Below, piece by piece: positions 8,079 through 16,041 of a DNA stretch of 51,399 nt; the first letter of the stretch is position 1, and the number at the start of each line of letters is the position of its first letter. This stretch comes from CAYLJJ01 sp964384025 (lineage in GTDB: Bacteria > Myxococcota_A > Bradymonadia > UBA7976 > UBA1532): assembly GCA_964384025.1 (NCBI GenBank), contig CAYLJJ010000042.1:1-51399 (forward strand), written 5' to 3'. The notes under the pieces are model-generated. The model ran no database searches and was not told where the DNA came from. It saw nothing but the letters and a program-made list of their open reading frames with translations. The position numbers and the translations under genes were made by a program.

Positions 8079-8872
8079 CTCAGCACCTTGGGGCTCTCCT
8101 GGGCTGGATCTGGTATCGTCTGATCCCCATCCGGCGAGCGGTAGCGCGGGAGCAGCTGGCCTACGCCTTTCCTGAGCTGAGCCCTCTGGAGCAGGAACAG
8201 TTGATCGCGGGGATGTATCGTAGCTTTGGCCGCAGCTTCTTGGAGCTGCTCCTGAGCGCGCGGCGCAGCCCCGCTGAGCTGCTTGAAGAGGTCGAGTTAA
8301 GGGGCTGGGCTCACTTTGAGGCTGCACAGGAGCAGGGGCGGGGGGTCCTCTTCCTCTCGGCTCATTTGGGAAACTGGGAGCTGCTCTTGCGCTTGGGGGC
8401 CGCCTTTGGCCCCCCCCTCTGGGTGATCAGCCGCCGCTTTAAGATCGACCGTTTGCAGAGGCTCTGGCTTCGCCTGAGAGAGGGGGGCACACGGGTCCTT
8501 AACGCGAAGGGCTCTGGGCGCGCGGCCCTACGGGCGTTGAAGCGCGGTGAGCTGCTGGCCTTTGTCCTCGACCAGCATGATCCCAGCCCTCGGGCTTTAG
8601 CGATCTCCTTCCTGGGGCGGCCCGCCGCCACCAGCCCCGATCTCGCGCGTCTAGCTCAACTCAGCGGGGCCCCCATCCTGCCGATCTTCATCAGTCGACA
8701 GCCTGGGGGGAGGCAGCGAGTGGAGATCCAGGCAGCCATCTCTTCAGAGGGCAGCCTGGAGGAGATCACGGCGCGCTGCAGCGCCAGTCTCGAAGCAGCG
8801 ATCCGCGCGAACCCTGAGCAGTGGCTCTGGATTCACCGACGCTGGAAGCTTTCTTCTCTCTCCGCCCATTGA
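8075..8872 (+). CDS. LpxL/HtrB-family lipid A acyltransferase, probable CTG start
   Basis: The product would transfer a secondary acyl chain to a lipid A precursor at the inner membrane. The catalytic motif is SAHLGNWELL (HX4E), followed by VISRRFKIDRLQRLW, LDQHDPSPRALAISFLGRPAATSPDLARLA and PILPIFISRQ, as in the family. The first ATG/GTG/TTG-like codon in frame is TTG 8201, but the family's N-terminus is plainly encoded upstream (WIWYRLIPIRRAVA, then LAYAFPELSPLEQEQL). That stretch has no ATG, GTG or TTG back to the in-frame stop at 8045-8047. CTG 8075 lies in a CTGA overlap with the lpxK stop, so I set the start there (265 residues) as an inference. The next gene starts in a TTGA overlap with this stop. 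Confidence 0.82.
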   Translation: MTQHLGALLGWIWYRLIPIRRAVAREQLAYAFPELSPLEQEQLIAGMYRSFGRSFLELLLSARRSPAELLEEVELRGWAHFEAAQEQGRGVLFLSAHLGNWELLLRLGAAFGPPLWVISRRFKIDRLQRLWLRLREGGTRVLNAKGSGRAALRALKRGELLAFVLDQHDPSPRALAISFLGRPAATSPDLARLAQLSGAPILPIFISRQPGGRQRVEIQAAISSEGSLEEITARCSASLEAAIRANPEQWLWIHRRWKLSSLSAH

Positions 8873-10680
8873 TACAGCAATTGCCGATCTTATCCCTCAC
8901 CCTGTTCCTTATCCTCCCCCTTCAGGCCCCTGAACTTGAATCTCCCATTCGAGTGTTTGGGCAGCGCAGCCCTGAGGCGGATGAAGAGGACCCCGCAGCC
9001 TTTGTAACGCGACTGGAAGCTGATCCCTCTGAGGTGCAGGACAGTGCCAGCCTGCTCAGCAGAGCGCCTGGGGTACAGGTACAACACAGCGGCAGCTTGG
9101 GGCGGCCTCAGTCTTTTCAGCTTCGGGGGGCGGGGGCTCAGCGGGTGGCCCTCTTCCTCGATGGCATCCCCTTAGGAGGAGCTAGAGGCGGCGCTCCAGA
9201 TCTGGCGGCCCTGCCCCTGAGCTGGTTTGAGTCCCTGATCCTCCTCCGAGGCCCCTCAGCGGCCCTCTATGGCAGCGGCGCTCAAGGGGGAGTCCTCAAG
9301 CTGGAGAGTCGCGCCATCCCCCTGGATTGGAGCACACAGCTCCGCGCGGGCTTGGGCTCCGGCAGGAGCCTCAGCCTAGATGCCGCCTTGGGGCATGGAG
9401 GAGAGAGGCGTGCATTGATGGGCTTGCTCTCGCTCAGCGCCGCTGAAGGAGACTTTGGCTTCCTCGACAGCAATGGAGAGCAGCGCAGACGGGAGAACAA
9501 CGATCATCGCCGTCTGGGGGGGCTCCTGTTGGGACGCTGGAGTTCCTGGCGAGGGCTCCTAGAGTTGCAGATGATGGAGCGAGGGGAGCCTGGACCAGAG
9601 CAGTCTCCCAGCCTCTGGGCTCGCAGCGGCCTTTGGCGCCTCCAGGGGGGTTTGAGAGGGAGCTTAGGGCCTTGGACGCTGTTGGCCTTCCTACGACACC
9701 GAGGCTACGCTCTTCGGGACTCCGATCCTGGACCTTTCGACCCCAATGGGCGCTTTGATATGCGCGATCAGAGCCTTGGGGTTCAGGGGCACTGGCACGG
9801 AGGATGGGGTGATCATCAACTGAAAAGCGCCCTATCACTGCGCCTGGATCAAGCGGAGACTGAAGGGGAAACATATCGAGAAGAGGGGCGGCAGACTGTC
9901 GCTCTTATCCTGGGGGAGCGCTGGAGCCCTTGGCGCCCCCTTCAGCTCTCTGGAGCGCTCCGCTTAGAGGGAGGGAGCGAAGGCCTGCCGGAGTGGATTC
10001 CCAAGCTGGGGCTCAGCCTGGGGCCTTTAAAGCGTCTCAGCTTGAGGGCCAATCTGGGCCGACTCTATCGCCGCCCTGGTTTAGATGAACTGCACTTTAG
10101 AGCGCCTGGGCTTCGGGGAAACCCTGATCTGCGCAGCGAGAGTGGCTGGGGTGGAGATCTGGGCCTCCAGTACCTCCGCCGGGGCGTTCAAGCTGAGCTG
10201 GTCCTCTTTGGGCAGCGCTATCACCGCCTGATCCACTTTATCCAGAAATCAGCCTATCTGGTGGAGGCAGATGACAGCGATGCGGCGAAGATCCTGGGCT
10301 TAGAGTTCAGCGCAAGCTGGCGACCACGTCCGCTCCATCTAGAGCTGAGCTATACCCAGCTCCAAGCTCAGCTTGAGCCTCAGGCCAGCCCGCTTCCCTA
10401 TCGCCCCCAACATCACCTCTTTGCTCGCCTCAGCCTCCAGACAGGAGCAGCACGGCTGTTCTCCAGCTTGGACTGGCGCAGCGCGTTGACTACAGATCGA
10501 GGAGGGCTGCGTCGGCTGGAGGGCTACACCTGGATCGAGTTGGGGGCCTTGGGACCGGTGGCTCTCGACCTGGAGGTTGGGCTCAGGGTTCAGAACGCTC
10601 TGGATCAGCCTGCTCTGGATCTGCTTCAGTCGCCTCGTCCCGGTCGCAGCCTCTGGAGCTGGCTGCGTTGGCGGCTCTGA
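8869..10680 (+). CDS. TonB-dependent outer-membrane receptor
   Basis: An outer-membrane active transporter of about 603 residues. After a hydrophobic signal (ILSLTLFLILPLQA) comes the plug domain, about residues 55-145: SASLLSRAPGVQVQ, FQLRGAGAQRVALFLDGIPL and ILLRGPSAALYGSGAQGGVL. A long set of alternating amphipathic strands forms the barrel, with the family's LYRRPGLDELHF and GNPDLRSESGW blocks, ending in Leu rather than the usual Phe. BtuB-like vitamin B12 or siderophore uptake is possible, but no riboswitch or Fur site was seen and no substrate is assigned. The start is inferred as TTG 8869 in a TTGA overlap with the acyltransferase stop. GTG 8821 in frame would add residues that read through the upstream gene. 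Confidence 0.87.
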   Translation: MIQQLPILSLTLFLILPLQAPELESPIRVFGQRSPEADEEDPAAFVTRLEADPSEVQDSASLLSRAPGVQVQHSGSLGRPQSFQLRGAGAQRVALFLDGIPLGGARGGAPDLAALPLSWFESLILLRGPSAALYGSGAQGGVLKLESRAIPLDWSTQLRAGLGSGRSLSLDAALGHGGERRALMGLLSLSAAEGDFGFLDSNGEQRRRENNDHRRLGGLLLGRWSSWRGLLELQMMERGEPGPEQSPSLWARSGLWRLQGGLRGSLGPWTLLAFLRHRGYALRDSDPGPFDPNGRFDMRDQSLGVQGHWHGGWGDHQLKSALSLRLDQAETEGETYREEGRQTVALILGERWSPWRPLQLSGALRLEGGSEGLPEWIPKLGLSLGPLKRLSLRANLGRLYRRPGLDELHFRAPGLRGNPDLRSESGWGGDLGLQYLRRGVQAELVLFGQRYHRLIHFIQKSAYLVEADDSDAAKILGLEFSASWRPRPLHLELSYTQLQAQLEPQASPLPYRPQHHLFARLSLQTGAARLFSSLDWRSALTTDRGGLRRLEGYTWIELGALGPVALDLEVGLRVQNALDQPALDLLQSPRPGRSLWSWLRWRL

Positions 10681-12810
10681 TCATCTGGGTGTTGGTGAGC
10701 GGCGTTGCAGCCCCGCTTGAAGCGCCTCCATATGCACCCTCAGAGACCTCAGCTTCTCAGGCCAATCGAGGGCGCGATCCCGCTTCTCCTGAGGATCTTT
10801 GGCCAGATCGAAGAGCTTATAGAGCCCCTGACTTGGCTTATGGAGCAGCTTGAGTTCGCCCAATAAGAGGGCCTCTTCGCTGGGCTCTCGACGTGTCTGA
10901 GGCCGCTCAACGAAGATCGCCCGCTCCTCCCAAGCTGCTTCGCTCGCTGTCGTTAAGATCAGGGGGAGCAGGCTTTGACCCGGAAGCTTGAGCGCGCGGC
11001 GCTGGATCGCCTGAGCTGGGACCCCAGCCAGATCTAGGAGGGTGGGGAACAGATCGATAAGGCTGGTCCTCTGGGTGATGACCTGAGGTTTGACGTTCGG
11101 CAGGCGCATGATCAACGGGACCTGAATCATCCTCTCTGAGAGCACACTCTCTCCCTCTCCAGGGAAGCGTTCACCAGAGCTGCCTATCAAGACAAGAACC
11201 GTACGGGGCCAGGAGTCCAGGGCTCGCAGCTTCTGGAGAAAGTAAGCCAGCCAGTCATCTACAGCGCGGAGCTGAGCATCGTAGCGATCCACCGGTGTCT
11301 CACCAAAGGAGAGCCCTGAGGGGTGTGGGAGATACTCCCTGTGTGGATCGAAGAGGTGAACCCAGAGGAGCTGAGGTTGCTTTGAATCCTGGGCCTTAAG
11401 CCACTTAAGGGCCGCCTCTAAGAGAGGGCCAGTGGTGGCAGCCCCCTCCATCTGCTCTGGGGGGATCTGGAGTGGATTCCAGCTTTGCCAGCCCTGATAC
11501 AGACCATAGCGACGCTGAAAGTACCAGTGCCCAGGGAAAGCGGCGGTTTGATAACCCTGCTCCAAGAGCAGCTCCGCCAGGAAACGATTCTCAGGACCAT
11601 AGCGCGTAAAATGTCCATCATCACGCAGCAGCTCTGAGGGGTATTTGCCGCTCAAGATAGAGGGCAGAGCAGCGCTCATCCGTGAAGAGGGAGTGTAGGC
11701 TCGACGAAAGAGGAGCGCGGAGGCAGCCAGCCTATCTAGGGCAGGGCTCGTCGCGCGGCTATAACCAGAGAATCCCAGCTGCTGGGTTCGAAGGGCGCTG
11801 ATGCTGATCAGGATGATGTGATAGGGGGGGCGCAGGCTGCGCCTCCAGTGAGGCTCCTTAGGCTTAGGTTTGGGGAGAGGCTGATCCACGCCATCACAAT
11901 CCTCATCACGGCCATTTCCTCGGATCTCATCAGCGCCTGGGTGGATATGAGGCGCAGCATCATCACAGTCCTCACCCCCGAAGATCCGCGCATAGCCATC
12001 CTCATCCTCATCAAAGGGGCGCCGAGCCAGATTGAGGAGGAGGCGCCCAGTCCCTCCCTTCACCCCGTAGAGGGCTTGAACATCCTTGGAATTTTGAAAC
12101 CCCCAAGAGGAGAGCAGCAGGCTCAGGGGAAAGAGCAGCCCTGCTGCGATCAGCCCGATCCACTTAAACCAAACACCCCTACGCAGAGAGAGCCCCCACT
12201 CCCCCAGGGCAAAGAGCCCCAAGGTGAAACTGAACAGGGCGAAGAAGGGGCGCAACCTCAACGAGGCCCAGTTGGGGTGAGAGAGCAGTAAGCCAAAGAG
12301 GAACAAGCTGAGGGGGAGGGCGCTGAGGGGAGGCCAGCCCAGGAAGCTCAGCTTTGGGTTACGACGCAGGAGATGCTCAAGGAGACGACTGAGACCTGCG
12401 CGGAGGGGCAGAAACAGGCTGAGGAACAGAGTAAGGACCAAGAGCCCTGAGAGGGCTACAGCGAGAGCGGCGAAGAGTTCCAGCTGGATGCGCAGGAGCA
12501 ACAGGCTGAAGATCTTGAAGGTGAGCTGTAGGCCCAGGAGCGTCAGAGAAGCCCCCAGCCAGAGGCTCGCCACAGTCTCACAGCGCTCATAGAGACCATC
12601 CCCTTCCAGAGGCCAGAGCCTCCGCCCCAAGCGCCGGATGAGAGAGAGGATCCTTAGATCAACATGCAGCAGAGGGTGAAGCAGGCCTGCCAGAGCAGCC
12701 AGGAGCACCCCAGGCGCCATATGAATCCCCAGACCTAGAGCGAGCAGGTCCAGTTGGAAAAGGCTCTGTGCGGCGACCAGAGCATCCAGGGCTCCAAGGA
12801 GGGCGCTCAC
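10681..12810 (-). CDS. Membrane-anchored sulfatase-fold protein with a MopE-type calcium motif
   Basis: A 709-residue inner-membrane protein. The first ~250 residues hold about six or seven hydrophobic helices. Residues ~263-312 form an Asp/Gly-rich metal-binding segment (DEDEDGYARIFGGEDCDD, GADEIRGNGRDEDCDG) of the MopE/thrombospondin-like kind. A periplasmic alkaline-phosphatase-superfamily domain follows: ISISALRTQQLGFSGYSR, SPALDRLA, LSGKYPSELL, WVHLFDPHREYLP, DRYDAQLRAVDDW, LVLIGSSGERF and PLIMRLP. The C/S-x-P-x-R formylglycine motif of true sulfatases is absent; the position reads SSRMSAALPSILSG. It may instead be a phosphotransferase or an inactive relative. The start is GTG 12810; ATG 12720 is an alternative. 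It converges with the TonB receptor gene, stop to stop. Confidence 0.75.
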   Translation of the reverse strand: MSALLGALDALVAAQSLFQLDLLALGLGIHMAPGVLLAALAGLLHPLLHVDLRILSLIRRLGRRLWPLEGDGLYERCETVASLWLGASLTLLGLQLTFKIFSLLLLRIQLELFAALAVALSGLLVLTLFLSLFLPLRAGLSRLLEHLLRRNPKLSFLGWPPLSALPLSLFLFGLLLSHPNWASLRLRPFFALFSFTLGLFALGEWGLSLRRGVWFKWIGLIAAGLLFPLSLLLSSWGFQNSKDVQALYGVKGGTGRLLLNLARRPFDEDEDGYARIFGGEDCDDAAPHIHPGADEIRGNGRDEDCDGVDQPLPKPKPKEPHWRRSLRPPYHIILISISALRTQQLGFSGYSRATSPALDRLAASALLFRRAYTPSSRMSAALPSILSGKYPSELLRDDGHFTRYGPENRFLAELLLEQGYQTAAFPGHWYFQRRYGLYQGWQSWNPLQIPPEQMEGAATTGPLLEAALKWLKAQDSKQPQLLWVHLFDPHREYLPHPSGLSFGETPVDRYDAQLRAVDDWLAYFLQKLRALDSWPRTVLVLIGSSGERFPGEGESVLSERMIQVPLIMRLPNVKPQVITQRTSLIDLFPTLLDLAGVPAQAIQRRALKLPGQSLLPLILTTASEAAWEERAIFVERPQTRREPSEEALLLGELKLLHKPSQGLYKLFDLAKDPQEKRDRALDWPEKLRSLRVHMEALQAGLQRRSPTPR

Positions 12811-12935
12811 CAGAGCACCTGAGATTGTAAAACTGATGAGAGAGGGGATCTGAGCACTCCAGCTTGATAAACTACGGCTCTCTTTTAGCGCTTGTTTGCC
12901 TCGCTAGAGAAGCGTTAAGCAGTAGATTCATTTTC

Positions 12936-12941
12936 AGGGAG
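12936..12941 (+). promoter_or_regulatory. Ribosome-binding site that sets the start at 12948
   Basis: AGGGAG ends six bases before ATG 12948. The frame is open further upstream (to 12864), but only this ATG begins a signal peptide and has a Shine-Dalgarno sequence. Confidence 0.7.
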
Positions 12942-12947
12942 CCCTCT

Positions 12948-13460
12948 ATGAATCCTCGCAGCTTGGTCCTCTTTGCCTTTCTCTTCTCTCTCTCTCTGCC
13001 CGCCTTAGCGCGCAGCCCCAACCGCGTTTTTAAGGGAAAGATCATACTCTCTAAGAAGCCCTTCCCTTTCCGATTCAAGAGTGACAAGGCGCTGATTCGC
13101 CATATGAAGCGGGTTGACAGTAAGAGCTTCCGCTATGACGAGGAGGGGAATATCCATATAGAGTTTATGGCTTTCTTTGCGCGCCCTCATCGCAGCAGCC
13201 AATTCAACGCGGCGATCTATGATGTCACCGAGCGACGCCGTTTGGTCAGCACTTTTCCTGTCTATCCCAACCAAAAAATGACCAAAATCCTCGCCAGTGA
13301 TGTTGTCTTGGACAAAGAAACTTTTCCAGAGGAGCGTCACTATCTGCTCGTGATCAGCCGCCAATACAACAGCCCGATTTTGGCTGAAAGCAAGTTTGCA
13401 ATCAAATGGCCCAAAGGCTATAGACCCCCCAAGATCATCCCAGGAACGGTCAATTTTTAG
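12948..13460 (+). CDS. Secreted protein of unknown function
   Basis: I do not recognise this 170-residue protein. It begins with a clear signal peptide (MNPRSLVLFAFLFSLSLPALA) and would be exported to the periplasm. The mature part is basic, has no cysteine, and alternates short hydrophobic strands with charged turns (GNIHIEFMAFFARP, AAIYDVTERRRLVSTFPV, YLLVISRQYNSPIL), so a small beta-sandwich is likely. It ends in a Pro-rich tail. It lies between the divergent sulfatase-like gene and the molybdoenzyme gene with 56 bases to the next start. It could be a chaperone or structural partner of a neighbour, but nothing in the sequence shows this. Confidence 0.7.
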   Translation: MNPRSLVLFAFLFSLSLPALARSPNRVFKGKIILSKKPFPFRFKSDKALIRHMKRVDSKSFRYDEEGNIHIEFMAFFARPHRSSQFNAAIYDVTERRRLVSTFPVYPNQKMTKILASDVVLDKETFPEERHYLLVISRQYNSPILAESKFAIKWPKGYRPPKIIPGTVNF

Positions 13461-13516
13461 ATCCATTTCAGCTGTTCAGGGCTGGTCCTCCCACCAAAAA
13501 GAGCAAAGGAATCAAC

Positions 13517-15724
13517 GTGCGAGAGAGCAAAAAAGGGATCTGTGGGCTCTGCTACCACAGCCCAGGATGTGGCGTCATTATACATTTTGATGAAGAGGAG
13601 AAAATCGATCGCTTAGAGGCTGATCCAGAAATGCCGATGGGTGAAGTCCTCTGCCCGATCGCAGACGATGTGAAAGAGATCATCTATTCAGACAGGAGGA
13701 TAAAGTATCCGTTGAAGAGGGTCGGTCCCAAAGGGAAGCATGAGTTTGAGAGGATCTCTTGGAATGAGGCCTTCGACATAATCGTTGAGCGGATCAACCA
13801 AATCAAAGAGGAGCATGGACCAGAGGCGGTGGGCTTCTATGCAGGGACCGGCTCCTATGAGCGCTCTATCCGCGATATCTTTCAGGTGGGTGGTTCAGAG
13901 ATCTATCTGGCTACGAGCTTGCTGTTCCCCTTTGGCTCTCCCAACACCTTTGGGGTGGGAGCCCCCTGCTACACCTCGCTTGGGGTGCTTGCTCCTAAGA
14001 CGACCGTGGGTTCTCTGCACACGGAGATGTATTCCGACCTCGACAACTCCGATCTGATCATCGTCTGGGGAACGAACCCCGCCACCTCCACACCGCCGAT
14101 CAACTTCAAACGCCTGGAGGTTGCGATCGAAGAGGACGCCAAGATCATCGTGATCGATCCGAGGAAGACCGAATGTGCGGAGCTGGAGGGCAGTGAGTGG
14201 ATCCCCATCCGTCCGGGCTCAGATGGAGCCATGGCCTTAGGGCTCTCCCATCTGCTCATTCGCGATGGACTTTACGATAAGGAGTTCGTTGAGAACTGGA
14301 CTCTGGGTTTTGATGAATTTGCTGAGTATGTAAAGGAGTTTACTCCCGAATATGTAAGCAAAATCACCAGTGTAAGCAAAGAACGCATAGAACAGCTCGC
14401 ACGCGATATTTACCAAGCTGAAGGAGCAAGCTATATCATGTACACAGGCTTGGAGTATTCCAAGAGTGGTGTACAGAGCATACGCGCGGTGATGACGCTC
14501 TGGGCTATCGCTGGTCAGCTTGATGTCGTGGGAGGGCGGGGATTTTTGATGCGAGGGAACGGGATTCCCTTACCCAAAGAGAAACATATCAAGAGCCCTG
14601 GATATGACAAATCGATAGGGGAGGGCAAGTTCCCGGTCTATGCACACTACTGCCAGGAGCCCCACGCCAGCCTTCTACCTAAATCTATCTTGGAATCAGA
14701 CCCCTATAAAATCCGCTCGCTCTTTGTGATGGGTGCTTCCATCATCACCTCCTGGCCCAAGCCCAACATCTGGAGGAGGGCCTTTGCCGAGCTTGATTTT
14801 ATGGTGTGTATCGACCTACAGCTCACTGCGGACGCTGCTTTTGCAGATATCATCCTGCCTGCGACCACTGGCTTTGAGCTTGAATCCTATTGCAACTATG
14901 GTTGTATGGCCAGGATTCGAGAAAAGATAATCGAGCCCCTTGGAGAATCAAGACCGGACTACTATATACTGCTCGAATTGGCCAACCGCCTGGGCTATGG
15001 AGAGCTATACCCACAAAACCCTGATGCGGTCCTGCGTAATTTCCTAAGCGTCAGCGATCTTAAGGTGGAGGATTGGAGAGAAGATCCAAAGGGCTTGATG
15101 CGAAATTGCCGATTTATGATCGAGTACAAAAAGTGGGAGGATGGACTACTCAGAGCCGATGGTCAGCCTGGGTTTGAGACACCCTCGGGCAAATTTGAGA
15201 TCAAGTCCAGCATCCTGGAGCAGCTGGGATATAGCGGTCTGCCCGAATATTTAGAATCAGATGAGACCCCTCTTTCTCAGCCTGAGCTCTCCAAGAACTT
15301 TCCGCTGATCTTAGGCACAGGCTCCTACAAACCCGACATGAAAAGCTGCTTCCGAGGGATCCCAGGGTTTATCAAGAAGTACCCGCATCCCATCGTGGAG
15401 ATAAACAGCAAAGATGCAGAGGCCCGAGGCATCACGACAGGCAACGCCGTGATGCTAAAAACCCCCCGTGGCGAGGTGATGATGAGGGCACTGGTCACAG
15501 ATAAGATCATGGAGGGGGTTGCTTACGCCGCTGTGGGTGGCGGTGGCCCCTTGGGCACCGAAGAGTGGAAGCAGGCCAACGTGAACGATCTGACCGATCC
15601 AAACCAGCAAGATGAGATCTCCGGCTTTCCAGTCTATAAGGTGCTGCTGTGCGAGATCTCTAAGAAAAGAAGGGTGAGGAGAGGTAAGGCCAAGCAGTAT
15701 GGCTCTTTGGGCTGCTCCGGATGA
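13517..15724 (+). CDS. Molybdopterin-dependent oxidoreductase (DMSO reductase family), catalytic subunit
   Basis: A 735-residue bis-MGD enzyme. The N-terminal iron-sulfur motif has Cys9, Cys12, Cys18 and Cys46 (CX2CX5CX27C). The likely molybdenum ligand is Cys151 in GAPCYTSLG. Other family blocks are IVWGTNPATSTPPINFKR, IIVIDPRKTECAE, WIPIRPGSDGAMALGL, DIILPATTGFELESYCNY (near residue 460) and the C-terminal GKFEIKSSIL and NLTDP-like cofactor contacts. There is no Tat signal, so it is probably cytoplasmic. No electron-transfer or membrane subunit lies beside it, which is unusual. Start GTG 13517 follows AAGGA. Base composition is visibly less GC-rich than its neighbours, a hint of transfer. 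The substrate cannot be assigned; formate, polysulfide and acetylene-hydratase-type functions all occur in this family. Confidence 0.87.
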   Translation: MRESKKGICGLCYHSPGCGVIIHFDEEEKIDRLEADPEMPMGEVLCPIADDVKEIIYSDRRIKYPLKRVGPKGKHEFERISWNEAFDIIVERINQIKEEHGPEAVGFYAGTGSYERSIRDIFQVGGSEIYLATSLLFPFGSPNTFGVGAPCYTSLGVLAPKTTVGSLHTEMYSDLDNSDLIIVWGTNPATSTPPINFKRLEVAIEEDAKIIVIDPRKTECAELEGSEWIPIRPGSDGAMALGLSHLLIRDGLYDKEFVENWTLGFDEFAEYVKEFTPEYVSKITSVSKERIEQLARDIYQAEGASYIMYTGLEYSKSGVQSIRAVMTLWAIAGQLDVVGGRGFLMRGNGIPLPKEKHIKSPGYDKSIGEGKFPVYAHYCQEPHASLLPKSILESDPYKIRSLFVMGASIITSWPKPNIWRRAFAELDFMVCIDLQLTADAAFADIILPATTGFELESYCNYGCMARIREKIIEPLGESRPDYYILLELANRLGYGELYPQNPDAVLRNFLSVSDLKVEDWREDPKGLMRNCRFMIEYKKWEDGLLRADGQPGFETPSGKFEIKSSILEQLGYSGLPEYLESDETPLSQPELSKNFPLILGTGSYKPDMKSCFRGIPGFIKKYPHPIVEINSKDAEARGITTGNAVMLKTPRGEVMMRALVTDKIMEGVAYAAVGGGGPLGTEEWKQANVNDLTDPNQQDEISGFPVYKVLLCEISKKRRVRRGKAKQYGSLGCSG

Positions 15725-16041
15725 GCGTTTGGGGAAAATCCTGCTGCAAACAGCAGGCAGAAAAGTGACGAGCATGAGTTTGTATGTCACAAGGCGACTC
15801 CTTTATACGAACGCTTGCTCTCAAGCCAACGGAGGATTGAGCGAACATGGTTGACAGCTTTTCCGCCGGGTATACCTCAGGTATTTTCTATAGTTCAGAT
15901 GCATATCTGGATTGGATTGAGCGACAAATGTCATCTGTCGAATAATTTTGCTCGACGTAGAGCAAAAAATCGTATTACCATAAATACATCAGCAATGGAT
16001 AAGCGTTACAGTGCTGATCATATTCATTCTGTGAGGGCTAC
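15725..16041. other. AT-rich intergenic region of 317 bases
   Basis: No gene is supported here. Short open frames have no ribosome-binding site and no recognisable product. The region is AT-rich compared with the rest of the window and holds the inverted repeat at 15946-15967 and the ribosome-binding site GAGGG (16033-16037) of the next gene. Confidence 0.6.
15946..15967. terminator. Hairpin between the molybdoenzyme and glutamate-cysteine-ligase genes
   Basis: A perfect 8-base inverted repeat, TTTTGCTC and GAGCAAAA, surrounds a 6-base loop. It could stop transcription of the molybdoenzyme gene or be a regulator site. There is no long T-run after it on the plus strand, so a strong intrinsic terminator is doubtful. 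Confidence 0.35.

Noticed and set aside
10681..10853. Short open frame on the plus strand after the TonB receptor
   Set aside because: It lies antisense within the sulfatase-like gene and lacks a start signal.
13517..15724. Assignment as formate dehydrogenase
   Set aside because: The metal ligand is Cys with no Sec or other formate-dehydrogenase-specific feature visible, and partner subunits are missing.
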